64,000 nt of DNA from Codonopsis lanceolata (GCA_013146195.2 CM028379.1:54943693-55007692); one strand, 5' to 3'. Positions 22,190 through 34,949 are shown, numbered from the stretch's first letter. Notes: generated by a model from the sequence alone, not told the origin. Program-made: numbers and translations.

Positions 22190-23606
22190 GGTTAATGACA
22201 CTATTGCTCCCTTGACTATGAGTCGTTCTCAATAATAGTCCCTTAACTATTTTTTGTTAAAATTGAGTCCTAAGAGTATGAAATTTTTACAACTACAATT
22301 CCTTTGATGGATGCCGTTAGATGAATACCATTAAGTTGCTCATGAGCATTAAGTATGGGCTAAAATAAAATTTTCTCAAACCTGACTTATATTTCAATTT
22401 GAAATTAAGACTCTAATGTTTGAAAAAAAAGATATAGAGCCCTTCTTCCCCCTACTACCCATAAATGTTTTCCCTATTAATTTATCTTGAACAAAAAAGA
22501 GATGGTAATCGAGGAGAGGGAAAATATGATTACCCAATAACAACTGATGCAGTTTGAAGAAAAGGTTTGAGTTGCTAACCAATAACCAACCGGAATAGTC
22601 CATACTAAAACTCAAGAATTTTATCGAGTAGTCTTTGAGTACAGGTACCAACTCATTTTCGTGAATAATGGTGGGTTCAAGAAACCCATTTGAAGATGTT
22701 GCAAGTTTGGTTAAGGAAGAGGTCCAAGAAAGAACCAGATGAGTAGAAGTTTGAAAAACGGGTACTCATAAGGTTGTTCCAGAAACCCATTTGAAGATGC
22801 TGCAGGTTTTGAAGATGCAAGCACCAAACAGTCGAAAGCCTCCTCACCTCCATCAACAACAGCAGGAAACAACAACCAAACCTTCACTCAAATCTCAAAC
22901 AACATCCTTAACTACCCTTGACTTCCCGAGAATCAAACAAAGGCACAAATTCTATAATTCTCTCTCCTCGGGAGATCAATCCTTATGAATGCCGATGTCA
23001 GCTTGGTGTGGGGTCTTCATTACCCTAAAGATGATCCCGCTTGCTTCAAGATACACTGGTGCGATACATTGGTGGTGCGGGAGGGGGTGAAGGCGTTAGT
23101 CGTGGAGTAGTAGTCACTGGTGGTGTATGGAGGCGACGACTGGAAAGCTGGAATCGTGAGAAGTAAACCCTAGATCTGAAAAACATGAGTTATATTGTTG
23201 AAGGAAATCGACTCATCGAGATAGGGCCAGCTTGCTTCTAGGACATTTCATATCTCAAATTAGATATGATTTCAAGGTTTTGATAAAACATGGGTCCTTC
23301 TGTGACTAGATTTCTAAAAAAATTAGTGGGTTTCCCAAAATATTTTGGGCAAAAGGCCTTTAAGTCTTTTTTTCAATTTTTAAGGTCTTAATTTCAAATT
23401 TAAATATAAGTTAGGTTTGAAAATATTTCATTTTAGCCCTTACTTAATGCATATAGACAACTTAATTGTATTTTTTAACGGCATCCATTAAAAGGACTGA
23501 GGCTATGCAAATTTCATACTATTAGGATCCATTTTTGACAAAAAAATTGTTAAAGGACTATTAGTGAGAATGACCCATAGTCGAGGAACCAATAGTGTCA
23601 TTAACC
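22190..23606. mobile_element. MULE-3: Mutator-like element with long TIRs
   Basis: Ends GGTTAATGACACTATTGCTC and (reverse complement) GGTTAATGACACTATTGGTT begin inverted repeats of about 250 bp. Shared internal words include ATGGATGCCGTTA and AAATTAAGAC. The interior has two copies of AGAAACCCATTTGAAGATG (about 22680 and 22779) and no recognisable gene. I could not confirm a 9-bp TSD; the left end coincides with the right end of MULE-2. Confidence 0.78.
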
Positions 23607-24208
23607 TATAATTTTAAAAGCAACATCCATTTACAACGAATATGAAATACATCTCTACTAATATTACAATTAGAAGAGATGTATCTTACATTGGTTATAA
23701 ATTGATAGTAGTTTTAAAAGTCATTATATTAAAAACATCACTTTTTATTACCAATATAAGAGTTGTATCTCGCTCCCACCTCGTATTATTAATAGAAGAG
23801 TTTTATCTCATGTTGGTTAGAAATAATATTAGTTGTAATTTTTTTAAAATATAAGTCTTCTACTATTGACAATAGAAGATGTTACATATACTAATGTTAA
23901 TATCCATTATCATATTGATTATTATTATGCATTATTATTATTTAACGACTAGAAAACAAAGAGTTCTTAAAACATCCATATGGATGCTTTACAATGAAGA
24001 TTTATCAAAATATGATGAGGTGACATAACCATGGTGCTCCTCGCCAACTATATATATATATATATATATATAAAGTACTACGTATTATTGGTTTTATAAT
24101 AATTTGAAGAAAAATAATAAAAAATATATTTTAAAAACAATTTGTTTAATTGAAAAAAGTCAAACAGGACAGTAATATAAAAATATTATAAATTTTTTTT
24201 TTTGAATT
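23607..24208. other. AT-rich intergenic DNA with a short (AT)n
   Basis: No gene seen. A TA dinucleotide run lies at about 24050-24072. Confidence 0.5.
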
Positions 24209-24213
24209 ATGTT

Positions 24214-24934
24214 TGATGCGTCCAAGAAGATTTGGACCCACTCAAACAGCCCAATCCAAGCACCTGACTTTCAACGTGCTTACAAACTCTCTCGAGCCCA
24301 ACTCGCAATGAAAGAGAAGAAAGTGAATGGGCAGGGCACTCTCGCAAAGCCTCCTGCTGTGAATTAGTACAATGAGTTCACAATTCGACAGAGTTTAGGC
24401 TAGGGAAAGTAGATTGTGCATACCTCTCTGCCCATTTTTCCTAGGCTTTTATATGTGCCGGAGGTATAACTGTCCATTATCATGAATAACTGCCCATGAT
24501 TAGCATTAACTGCCCACGATTGGCATTAACTGCCCATGATTGGCCTTAACTGTCCATGATTGGCATTAACTGCCCATGATTGGCCTTAACTGTCCATGAT
24601 TGGCATTAATCGCAATCGCCCATGATTGGCATTCCGCCCGCGACGAGCATCAACTCTTCCGCAAACTATCATGGCTTATAGTCGGATTATTGCTCGGGTG
24701 TAACCACCCTCAATCGCATTCGATTGCTTGGCATCGTGCCCTCAACTGTTTTGACTTACATGGGGCCATCGAGCTATATTGCTCGCTCATCCATATTGCT
24801 CGCATAATTAAAATCTCCAGCATTTATCCCAGCCACAACGGAGATTGGTTGCTCGTGTGACATGCTTGCTCGATTGCTAAGATTTGCACCGACACGTGGC
24901 TCTCGGCTTGGGCTTAATTGGGCCGGGTAGCTCA
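24214..24934 (-). repeat. Tat-2 3' LTR
   Basis: Reads TGAGCTACCCGGCCC...GGACGCATCA on the minus strand (721 bp). It contains a 20-bp tandem repeat (unit ATTAACTGCCCATGATTGGC, about eight copies, 24475-24632), a TATA motif (about 24447-24457) and scattered TGCTCG words. The first bases differ from the right LTR by one substitution. Confidence 0.92.
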
Positions 24935-24952
24935 GTAGCCCCCAACTCCTTG
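24935..24952 (-). other. Polypurine tract of Tat-2
   Basis: On the minus strand AAGGAGTTGGGGGCTAC directly precedes the LTR. Confidence 0.75.
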
Positions 24953-25203
24953 TCTTATCGAGTATTCATGCTCATGACGAGGAGGATCTCGAAATTTCGA
25001 GTAGCTTCCCCAATTATTCAAAAACCTATCTAGCTTGGCGGTAATTCACAAAGCTTAAACAAACGCTTCCTAGGAAAACGAACGTCGTCACCAACCGTCC
25101 CGATGGAAGCTGCAGTGCAACTTCCCATGTACATTTAATGCGGCGCTCGCGCCTCGTGCTTTGAGCCCAATGATTTGATCCTCCAACCGACGGCTTCCTA
25201 GAC

Positions 25204-25211
25204 TATAAAAG
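25204..25211 (+). promoter_or_regulatory. TATA box of the Tat-2 antisense gene
   Basis: TATAAAAG, 441 bp upstream of the aORF ATG at 25645, in the position equivalent to those in Tat-1 and Tat-3. Confidence 0.65.
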
Positions 25212-25644
25212 GTAAGATTCAATTCATTTGCCACTTTTACGCTCCATTGTAACTCACACAGCCTTCAAGCAGTCATACGAAACATTCGGTGCATTCCACA
25301 AATCTTCATCAAGAATTGCTTCCCAGATCAGACCCTTGTCTCATCTCAAGAACAAAATCAAGGCTTTCAACAAGTGTTCCGGGTATTTCACCAGCACGCC
25401 TTTTCATCATTCCACTATTGTCCTTTTATTTTGATTTCGATCTAGGGTTTACACTGTAACCCCTCTTTCGCTGCGTAAACAAACCCCCTTTGCCTTTTCA
25501 CGAATTAGTGACCCGCTCCAAGGAATCGAAACCATGATCGGTACCTTTCTGCGATCTTGCGACCCAAATGTTACATGACCAATTCCTTGCCACACTTTTT
25601 CAGTCAATTTTTAACTTGTTTTCTCGATTCCTTTTCTCAGTAGG

Positions 25645-28356
25645 ATGTCTAGCGAAGGAACAAAGATCCAAATTGAAGACGATGCTACGACCATAGGACT
25701 CAAGTAGAAAGGACTCCATCTTCATCTTCTTCCTCAAGGAAGCGAGCAAGAGGTGGCTCCATTGATCACAGGCCGACGAAACCCTCACAAGCGAACATGC
25801 AACGGCCTTGATAACGAACAAGCAAGTAGCTTTCCTCGCCCAAGCGAGCAACAAACCCGGACCAAGCCAAGCCCCATTCATTCCTGTGCCCTCTTTTCCC
25901 TCTTCCTCAATCAAGTGAGAAGACTTACACACGGGGGCGAGGTCGAGTTCTATTCATTAGGAATGGACCCCAAACTTTACCGTGTCAGGTGCCTTCGATT
26001 TGAACCTAGGCAATGAAGGCCACAACTTTCGAGGGAGATAAAATGGTTTTCTATTTTGATTTTTTCCAAGTCGGGCTCCGACTTCCTCTTGACCCATTCA
26101 TCGTTGAATTGATGAATGCTTCTAATACCCTCCCCGCGACCTAACCCTAACCCTACTATTAGGTTCTTGGTATCCTTCACCGTAGCTGCGAGGTCACTCG
26201 GGTTCGAGCCAGATATGACTTTATTTCGAAAATTTTTCTCCTCTCCCTTGACAAGAAAACCGGCGCATCAGCAGCCGCTCGAACCACGGCTTTTTCAAAC
26301 TCCTACGACGGCCCAATAAGGTCGATAGTTGGGGCGGAAAGCCTTGCTCGTTGAGTCGAGCATTGGATGGCCATTCGCTCCCTATATCGGCGACTACGGG
26401 CTTCTGAAAATGACAAATACGCCTACCGACCGAAATGGGGAACCAAGAATAGTCAAGGCGTTTAGGAAGCGATAGGAGCACGAAGCGCAAGCTTGAGACT
26501 TTGTGTTGGACTAGCGAGTTCTTACTTCGATCTCGGCCTTCTTGAGCTGGGGATCTCCTGCCTCCCCATCGAAGGAATTGAACCCAGTTACAATCGAACC
26601 GAAACCACCCGTCTTTGGGGTTCTGCCATGGAAATAGGTTCCCAAGTGAATGCACGAGGGCTGTGCTGCTTGGGGGACCACTTTGGGCACGAATTTTCAC
26701 TACGGTTATTATTTCGAGTCTATTTCATCAATCTTTTCTTTGACAACTTCACATACTTATGCTTTCCCACGGTACTAATACTTGACCTTGTGCGAGAAAA
26801 TGAGGCAATTGACCGATGTCACAAAGTTCATGCGGCCGCCGCCAAGAAGAACTCGAGCAAGCGAGCTAAACATCATCCACTCAACCAGCCATTAGCCTTC
26901 CTACGGTCCCGGCGACTTCAAGCCGAGAACCAAGCGTCAACAACCCGCAATCCACATCCACCTTCATCCCTTCATCCCCGCTCCTAACGCGAGAGCCGAT
27001 TCTGCCTCCCGCCTCACGCCACCACCACCGAGCCCACCGAAAGCGCTGATAGGCGCAAGCGGGAGACAAAGCCGATCGAAGAAAGCACTCTCCTTCCTTC
27101 TTGGCGGCAAGCAAACTTCGTCATGCCCGAAGATCAACCCAGGCGTGCCTCACCACCGACTTGGCTGAAACGCCTTCGCCACAACGGGATCCAAAGTTAA
27201 GTAATGGCCATCAAGCGAGCTCTAGATTGATTGAGAAATGGGCCCGCCAAGCATTTAATCGAGGTAACACATTTCGCCCTTTACTTGCCATTTCTTCTTT
27301 CATATTTCTTACGATATTTTTCATAACATCGCCAATAAATCACTTGTTGATGTATGATCGGTTAATCGCCAACTTGAACAAGACCAATGCCCATGCTTGA
27401 GAAAAACACCACGGCTTGGCTNNNNNNNNNNNNNNNNNNNNNNNNNNNNNNNNNNNNNNNNNNNNNNNNNNNNNNNNNNNNNNNNNNNNNNNNNNNNNNN
27501 NNNNNNNNNNNNNNNNNNNNNATGGCCGGAGGTAACACATTTCGCCCTTTACTTGCCATTTTCTTCTTTCATATTTCTTACAGATATTTTTCATAACGGT
27601 CGCCAATAAATCACTTTGTGATGTATGATCGGGATTAATCGCCAACTTGAACAAGACCCGATGCCACTATCTGTGAGAAAAACACCACAGGCTGTGAGAA
27701 AAAGCGGCTTGGAAGAAAAATCAAGCTATCAGTGATCTCACGGCGAGGAATCCCTCACCACCAAAGTGACGGAACTTTCCAAGTGGAGGCAGAAACTTGG
27801 AAGCCCAGTAAACCTATCCAAAAGTCGAAGAAGCTGCTCACCAACAATATAGCGAGGTGCGCTGGCTGAGGCTTGTCAGAATGACACGGAGAGCACTTGA
27901 TACTACTTGTCGCTTGAGGAAACAGCTGGTGTGGTCGGTTATGGTAGACAGCTGCTTGCGCAAATCATTGAGGACTACAAGAGATCATCCGACTTCACCA
28001 AGCGTGGACGGCGAGGCTACCCGTTTTTTGTGCGGGGATGAACCACATTGAAGGCGGCTGCTTTGTAGCGGCTAGAGATTAACCCGCAGGCAGGAGCTAA
28101 CCTCTTTTGCTTGTCGGCCCAGGCCATTCCCAGTGCCTTCAACGAGGATGAACTAGAAGGCTTGGCCGGCCGATCTTTGCCAAAGTGCATCTCCTGGATC
28201 CCCCCTCTTCGTCGTCGATACAGGTTGCCAGATCTCATGCCGAGATTTGGCGATCTCAAGCCCCTCAGACTACCAGCGCGGCGCCGAAGACCAAGTTGAG
28301 GATGAAGTTATAATTTTGAATGCCACTGCAACAAATCACAGAAGAACCCATTTGTA
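25645..28356 (+). pseudogene. Antisense gene (aORF) of Tat-2, fragmented and gapped
   Basis: Equivalent of the Tat-1 aORF. The ATG at 25645 follows TTTTCTCAGTAGG, a splice-acceptor-like tract. Recognisable pieces in changing frames are FYSLGMDPKLYRVR (about 25950), VFYFDFFQVGLRLPLDPF (about 26045), GFEPDMTLFRKFF (about 26200), MRQLTDVTKF (about 26800, start of exon 2), the intron from 27264, and a tail (FNEDELEGLA, about 28140). It ends near 28356. Indels are frequent, and the sequence either side of the N gap is duplicated, so some of the damage is probably technical. Confidence 0.72.
27422..27521. other. Assembly gap of 100 N
   Basis: Exactly 100 Ns. The left flank (27264-27421) and right flank (27531-27700) contain the same sequence, both starting GGTAACACATTTCGCCC, with small differences. 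This indicates unmerged overlapping contig ends or a collapsed tandem copy. Confidence 0.95.
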
Positions 28357-28585
28357 GTAGGAGAACAAGCTGGCTGGCGCTATTTGGTTCGCAGGCTGCT
28401 TGGCTTTCGGCCTTCGTGCCATGTCTCAAAACAATTTAACTTTTCATACGTAATATTTTAACTTCTTTGTTTCGAATGAGCTTCCCATATTATCTTTAGC
28501 TAAACAAAGTCATCTTTTACACTTGCTCTCGGGCGACAATTTAAACAGTTTTACTCGCTCTCAATAGATCATCATTGCTTAGCTC

Positions 28586-28660
28586 ACTCGCTCTAAAGCG
28601 ATCAACATTTAGCTTAGCTTTTACTCGCTCTAAAGCGATCAACATTTAGCTTAGCTTTTA
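28586..28660. repeat. 37-bp tandem repeat in the Tat-2 convergent spacer
   Basis: Two near-perfect copies start at about 28586 and 28623. Each contains CGCTCTAAAGCG, a small hairpin (CGCT/AGCG). They lie between the aORF end and the integrase stop, the place where Tat-1 has its 80-bp hairpin repeats. Confidence 0.8.
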
Positions 28661-28893
28661 CTCGAAGATACCCTCCTACGAACATAAAAGCCCTTTATGC
28701 TTTCTATAAAAGGTTGCAGATCAAGGAAACATTTCTTCAATTTGATCAAGCATAAAGACCTTTATGCTCGATCAAAAACTTGAAGATTCAACTCAAAAAC
28801 CTTTTTTCAAACATAAAGTGAAAAGTCAATCGAGCCTCATTATTGCCATTTACCATGAAAGAAAAAGATCGAGAATTACATATTGTAAATCAA

Positions 28894-30160
28894 TTACCAA
28901 TAGTATTTCTTCAAATGATCCGCGTGCCATGGATGCTTTAAATCGTCACCATCCTCATTACTTAACATGTAGGTGCCTCTTAACAATTCTCGAAACTTGA
29001 AAAGGGCCTTCCCGGTTTGGTGACAAGCTTCCCCGTTATTTCGATGGCAAAGTGGCCTCAATCTTCTGAAGGACCCGATCCCACAAAGACAAATGATCGA
29101 CCCACGAACTCGCTTATCGTGGTGAGCCTTTTTCGTTATATAGTTAGCCATCCTCATTTTAGCTTCAGTAGTTTTTCTTCAAACAAGTCCAAATCTGCTT
29201 GTTCGGTGTGTAATTAGAGCAGGCATTGTAATTTAAAACCACATGAGTGGGCAGTACATTTCCACCAGGAGCATGCATCGAACCCGTATGCTAAAGAAAA
29301 TGCGGTTTCCAGATTGGACCCTCACTGTTGTTCTTCGCCCTGGTGAAGGTAGCGCTCGTCCGCCCCGCTTCCAGGCCTTTTCCTCAAAATTCCTCTTGAA
29401 CATGCAGAATTTGTTTATTCGCGTACCTTGGCCATTTCCTTGAGGATATGCCACGGATGACGCCATTGTTTCACCCTCATTGCTCGGACGCCTTTGTAAA
29501 TTTTTAAGCGGGTCCCATGATGGGACAATTGCCGCGGGGCATGCTTAGACACAGGTGTTGCTCGTGTCTGAAAGTCGATGGCGTTTACCTCACTTATGGT
29601 CGCCAATGGTTTTGCCTCCACCCACCGTAAAGTAATCCACCGCGACTACCGCGTGCCAGACTTTGAGCGAGCTACGGGAAAAGGTCCAATCAAATCCCCC
29701 AAGCGGCCGATGCTATGAGTCTGGCTCGGTAGATGGCAACCTTGGAATATCTGGCCCGACACTTTTGTCTAGCGGCGAACATACACCTCGGCATCTCGCG
29801 CAAAGTTATCAATAAAATCGCGCTAACACTTTTTCGGCTAGCGATCGTGGCCGAGGTGACCTCGCACATTTGCCTACGTATGCTTACCCAATATTCCTTC
29901 CACCGATCTCGGACGAACACACCTCGGCAAAGGTCGCATATAAGATCTTCGATACAAAATGTTGTCTAAGATGATGTAGCGGCATGACCGTTTTTGAATA
30001 GTTACGGCTTCGCTTTTGTCTTGAGCAACACCAGCTCGATAAGCTGAGAAGATCAATCTATCCGACAACGCGTACACATGTCCATAACCACTCTTTCTCG
30101 ATGGAGGAACCTCCAGTGCTCGATCATGACTCCAGGATGCAAAGCTGGATTTCATCTGCC
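28894..30160 (-). pseudogene. Integrase of Tat-2, fragmented
   Basis: Same domain order as in Tat-1: a zinc-binding part in pieces around 29900-29700, core sequence including MEAKPLATISEVNAIDF (29621), and the C-terminal tail HPWHADHLKKYYW ending in a stop at 28896-28894. The frames shift several times. It lies directly downstream of the second RNase H region. Confidence 0.75.
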
Positions 30161-30960
30161 ATCTTCGACAAGTAATGCTGCTGCATGTTGTCCTCAGAGC
30201 AATTTCTTACCAACTCCCGATGTCGAAATCTTTTAAAATTTCACTTACCATTACCTGATAACGAACCAAGATGGGATGATGTACCCGTAGTCGCCTTGAC
30301 TTGATTTACCACCGAGAATCCATTATAACCGCCTTGGGACTCAATGTCTTGCGAGCTCGAACCCACAATTAGCTTCATACTCGGCGTTGTTGTTTGAATT
30401 TGAAAGCCTTGATGCACTTCCAAATTCTACGTCTTCTTGCTCGGTGGTACCAACACTAGACCACTCACTCCCAAATCGACTAGCGAACCATCACATGAAG
30501 TTCCCAACAATATTAGGTCTTGACTTTGGATTTACTGCGCCGTTGTTGTTGATTTACTGCTTACTTCAGGGGATCTTTGAAGCTTGTCTCTGTACAAAGT
30601 CTGTATAGCTTGTGCCTTGATTGCTCGCCGTGGGCTGATAATCGATATCAAACTCGGTTAACTCAATTGACCAAGTGAGTAATGAGACGAGTGTCTGGCT
30701 TGTGCAAAATCTTTCATGGCGAATCCGGTATATACCACGATTGAATGAAGCAGAAAAATAAGCTCAGTTTCCGGCGGCAAGCAACAAGCGAGTAAGCCAA
30801 TTTCTGCATTAAAATATCTTCCCTACACACATCGGTGAGGCTTTAGATACATAATAAACGGGCTTTGTACATTGCCTTCTTTCCCCAATCAATCAGCTGT
30901 GCTACCGCTTTGCTTTCATTAAAATGAGAATCACATACAATTTTCCCAATAAAGGGCTAC
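30161..30960 (-). pseudogene. RNase H and second RNase H region of Tat-2
   Basis: Placed by collinearity with Tat-1 (4300-5137). Short matching words are readable in several frames, for example the segment around 30660-30720 corresponding to LTWSIELTKF and the one near 30240 corresponding to LVRYCAMVKEI. No single long frame survives. Exact limits are approximate. Confidence 0.6.
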
Positions 30961-32015
30961 TCAACGAGGCGGACTTCCCAAATATTTTGCAATTCCTTGA
31001 AAGCCTTGGCATTCCGGAGTCCACTCAAAGCCTTTATTACCTCGCCTTAACACCTTGAAGAGGGCAAGCAACGCCTGCGAGCACGAGAGATGAACCTTCC
31101 TAAAGCGATCCTTTGCCATTTAACCTCTCGCACGCCCTTAACACAACGAGGAAGTTTCATGGTAACTAATGCCTCTATCTTCTCAGATTGGCCTCAATTC
31201 CCCTTTCGCTACCATGAACCCAAGGAACTTGCTCTTTACCCGAACACACACTTGCTCGGATTCAACTTCATGTTGTTCCTCCCGAGATTAGCAAAGTTTC
31301 ACCCAAATCCTCCTGGTGCTCGGCCCCTTGGTTTTGACCACCATATCATCAATATAGGCTTCAACATTTCTCCTATCTCGCGAGCTAAACACCTTGTTGA
31401 CCATCCTTTGATACGTGGCCCCGATTCTTCAAACCAAAAGGCATCATCTTGTAGCAATACAGCTGCCCTCGCTTCTGAAGTCGTTAGAGCCTTGTCGAAC
31501 CGCCATCTTAACTTGATGATACCCGAGTAAGCATCAATAAAACTAAGGAGCTCGAAACCCGCAATAGCGCCAACCAACTTGTCGATTCTCAGCAGGATAA
31601 CAATCTTTCTGCAAGCCTTGTTCAAACCGTGAAATCGACACACATCCGCCACTTGCCATTCGATTTCTTTTTACCATAACCACATTAGCCAACCAGTTGG
31701 ATAATGGATCTCCTCGATAATATCGACCTTGAGCAATTTCTCAACTTCCTCCTTGATTGCTCGATCCTTTTCTACCGAATAAACCCGTGGTCGCCGTTGG
31801 ATTGGTCTCCTGATCAACATTCAATTGATGCAAGGCCACATCCTCGCTCACCCCTTGCATGTCCTCCGGTCGCCAAGCAAATATATCCAAGCTGTCCTGC
31901 AACTGCTTAATTAGGCTTGCTCGTGCCTCTGCTGTCAAAGCCCTTCCAATCTTAATCTTCTGCTCGGGGTAGTCTGGATTAATGACTATCTCTTTCAGGT
32001 TCGCTCGTCTCCCGA
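30961..32015 (-). pseudogene. Reverse transcriptase of Tat-2, fragmented
   Basis: The start is readable as VINPDYPEQKIKIGRAL (about 31990), continuing through RPEDMQGVSEDVALHQLNVD in the same frame as the protease remnant. The finger/palm segment DKLVGAIAGFELLSFIDAYSG lies at about 31580-31520, and the catalytic YIDDM can be read near 31355-31340 in another frame. It is broken by several indels. Confidence 0.8.
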
Positions 32016-32289
32016 GCAAATGAACTCGCTCATCCCGCATTTGGAGCGTGTCACACTCCACCTTTTCATCTTTCTCACCGATCCTCAACCTTATCGAGCC
32101 GATCGCCTCATAGCCTCTACAGTTCCTCAGCATAACGCTGCAAAAATTCTCAAGAAGGTCTACGGCCTCAACGGTGCCTCTAATCCCTCGACGCGTTGTC
32201 GGCAAAGGATTACTAATACTTTGCTCGGCAACCTCTGCTCGCTCAGATCTTTCCGATACATGCACCGATGGCAAAGACGTAACCGCAAC

Positions 32290-33149
32290 CTCTGTTCGGG
32301 CATTGACCAATGCCGCATCCGCTTCATTTTGATTGTGTTCCCCGACTTCAATGCTCGGCATGGAGTCGGCTTCCATCTCCAAATCTTCTGCACTTGCATC
32401 GCGACCACCGATGGTCCCCACATGAGAAGCCTTTGGTACCGATGGTAACCTTCGCCGCCATCTTCCAAAGTCAACTGCTTTTCCTTTGAGTATCCCTAAC
32501 ATACTCAAAGATCGATCATGCGGCCGACTCCGAATACACCCACCTCGCAGTGGTCTCAGATAGAATTTTGCTCTCTGGTGCGGGATTGACGCAACCATCT
32601 GAAATTTGGCCATGCTCGGTACGCCCAAGATGATGTTATATGGAGACTTCAAATCGATTACCATAAAGGTAATCTTTTCAACCCTGGTTCTAAGTCCCTC
32701 GCCGATGAATACCTCCAACTCAACAGTGCCCTTCACTGGGACCTTATGATTTGTAAAACCCTCCAAAGCCCCTATGCATGGTTTTAAGCGATCATCGCTC
32801 AACTCCAACCCTTGAAAAGCAAGAGTAATACATTACATCTCTAAGATGCTCCAAAGATTCCACCAAGATTCTCGCACAACCCATCCATCGACCAATGCCG
32901 AAACTATCAAGGATCCGCTCGCGCGACATTACTCGCCAACTCATCATGCGGTAAATCCTATGGCCTGTTCGCCCTCTTGCAAAGTCGTTGGTCGATCTAC
33001 CACTTTTGACAAGGAGTAGATTTGCTTGCCGAGCTGTGTCGGGGTGAGTTCCTCGTCCATTATGACATTAATAACCCCCCTAATTGGTGGAGCCTCTCGC
33101 CGTGGAGCATTCCTCTGCTTTCGTGCATCTCGCTTGAAGCGGTCCAACC
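32290..33149 (-). pseudogene. Protease region of Tat-2
   Basis: The start is readable as PPIRGVINVIMDEELTPTQL (about 33090). The open segment from 32808 (ELSDDRLKP, NIILGVPSMAKFQMVASI) runs on into the RT start. Where Tat-1 has the catalytic LVDTGA, Tat-2 reads LVES followed by LEHLRDVMYY, so the Asp-Thr-Gly motif is not present as sequenced. Confidence 0.75.
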
Positions 33150-34862
33150 TCCCTCATTGATCAACTTCGGATGGCCTTTTTCAATGGCCAACATTCTTCT
33201 GTGGTATGCCCATAATCATCATGGTAGGCACACCTCTTCGCCCGTCCCTTTCCTACCAGATTTGGATTCATACGAGGTGGATTGGGAAGCTCGCTTCGAC
33301 CTCGTACATAATATCCTCGCAAGAAGGTATTGAGCGGGGGTCAAATCCGACTCTCGAAGAAACTCTTTGGCCGATCATACCGAGACTTACTTTTGTTGTA
33401 ACCACCACTTCCACTGCCGCTTCCTTTAACAGCCTTCCCGTGGCTTCACGCTTTCTTTCTTCTTTTCTTTCTTGTTGTCTCACCAATAAGACCACTTCGT
33501 GCTCGCATGAGCATCTCTCGTCAAGGCTTCTGCATCATACTCAACTCCGATCGCAAACCACCTTCACCTCGAGCAAGCCGGCCTCGAAACACAAGTGATG
33601 TCACCTCTTGCTCTTAGCCCAGAACTTGCTCGAGCACCTTGGTAAACCTCTCCAGATAGCTCGCTTTGTTGATTCATGTGCACCTTGCTTGACCTTAGAC
33701 AAGTCGGCCCTTGTCTTAGCTAATGAACCAGAATTCCGAATCGGCCAAAAACTTTGTACGCAAATCGCCCAATGTTGATCGAGCTGCCGCAAGAATGCTC
33801 CCATCCGTGCCAAAGCCTTACCCCGCAAGGCCCCTACAAAAGCTCTTATCTTTAATGCTTCGCCTCTCGAGGTTACCAACCCGATCCGAGACTCGAAAGA
33901 CATCAACCGCCTCTAGCTTTAGTCTTGCAAGATATTCCTTGATGTTTGGAAAATCAAACCCCGGGCCGGTGGAGCATTCTCGATCCAAGGTGCCAACTGC
34001 CAGCAGACGTCCCCAAAAATTCCCATCAAGAGCTTTACCTGCTCCTGTGCCTCTATCCGGCCAAGCTTTCAACTCTTCAAAATCTTGCATATTAATGGTT
34101 GCAGCAAACCACCCCCGGCCGAGGTTGTACCACAGCATAGGAGGGCCTGCTGGGGTCCCATACCGCAACGGCTGGAGCCCCCCCGCCCGCGCCACTGCCC
34201 TCAGGTGCCCCAAATGAAGCCGCAATAGGTGATTGATGAGACCGCTGGGAGAAGGAGTCCTTGCCTCCGAGCATAAGAACCCCCGGGTGATCGTGAGGCG
34301 GTCAGATGCACGTGAACGCCGCGGTGAGGCCGACGCGATCGACGGCGAAAGCACGACGACGTGATCGAGCCGAATCCACCAACTCTCACCAACTCTGGTC
34401 CCAACCTTGAATGAACACTGGGATAACCCTACGACCGGCCTTACTTCCTCCGCTTGATCATTACGCTAATCATGTTCGTGGTGGCTGGAGTGTACAACCG
34501 TAGGATGCATCGGATTTCCCCCCGTGCGAGAAACACCAGCAGCCTGACCCGGTGCCAACAGAGTTGGCAATGGATCCAACTCGATGGGCAATGGAGGTTT
34601 ACCCATAGCAATCATTTGTAAGTTGAGTTGATGCATCTGACCGAGATAGATGGCTCTTTGGCGTAAAGCTTCTTCTCGAAATTCATGGGCTAAACCGGCT
34701 GCAGCCTCAGCGCTTCTGGCCATCGATTCAACCCCACGCCTCGATTTAATCGGTGACCTGCATCATGGGGAGGACGTTACCCGGCGGCTGATTGAGGCTG
34801 TGATTCTGATGTGCCTCCTCTCTGCGACTGCCACTACCACCGTTAACGCCATTCTCCGCCAT
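33150..34862 (-). pseudogene. gag: Gag of Tat-2, fragmented
   Basis: The ATG at 34862 (MAENGVNG) matches Tat-1. Frames shift repeatedly. Readable pieces are AAAGLAHEFREEALRQRAIY (about 34700), the gag domain piece KIRAFVGALRGKALA and LAKTRADLSKVKQGAHEST (33850-33680), and the zinc-finger-like CAYHDDYGHTTE (about 33225-33190). The SR-like repeat region is present but degenerate (34220-34400). Confidence 0.78.
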
Positions 34863-34930
34863 GAATAGAACTTTGAAAAACAATGAATATCTCACTAAAC
34901 GAGACTCTTAATGCCGTAAAAACACTCGTT

Positions 34931-34947
34931 TCCCGGCAATGGAACCA
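34931..34947 (-). other. Primer-binding site of Tat-2
   Basis: TGGTTCCATTGCCGGGA on the minus strand, two bases inside the 5' LTR. Confidence 0.75.
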
Positions 34948-34949
34948 AC

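Noticed and set aside
22791..22988. 65-codon Gln-rich frame in MULE-3
   Set aside because: Low complexity, no family recognised, overlaps an internal repeat.
27340..27654. Open frames running through the N gap
   Set aside because: They contain 34 unknown residues and exist only because Ns are not stops.
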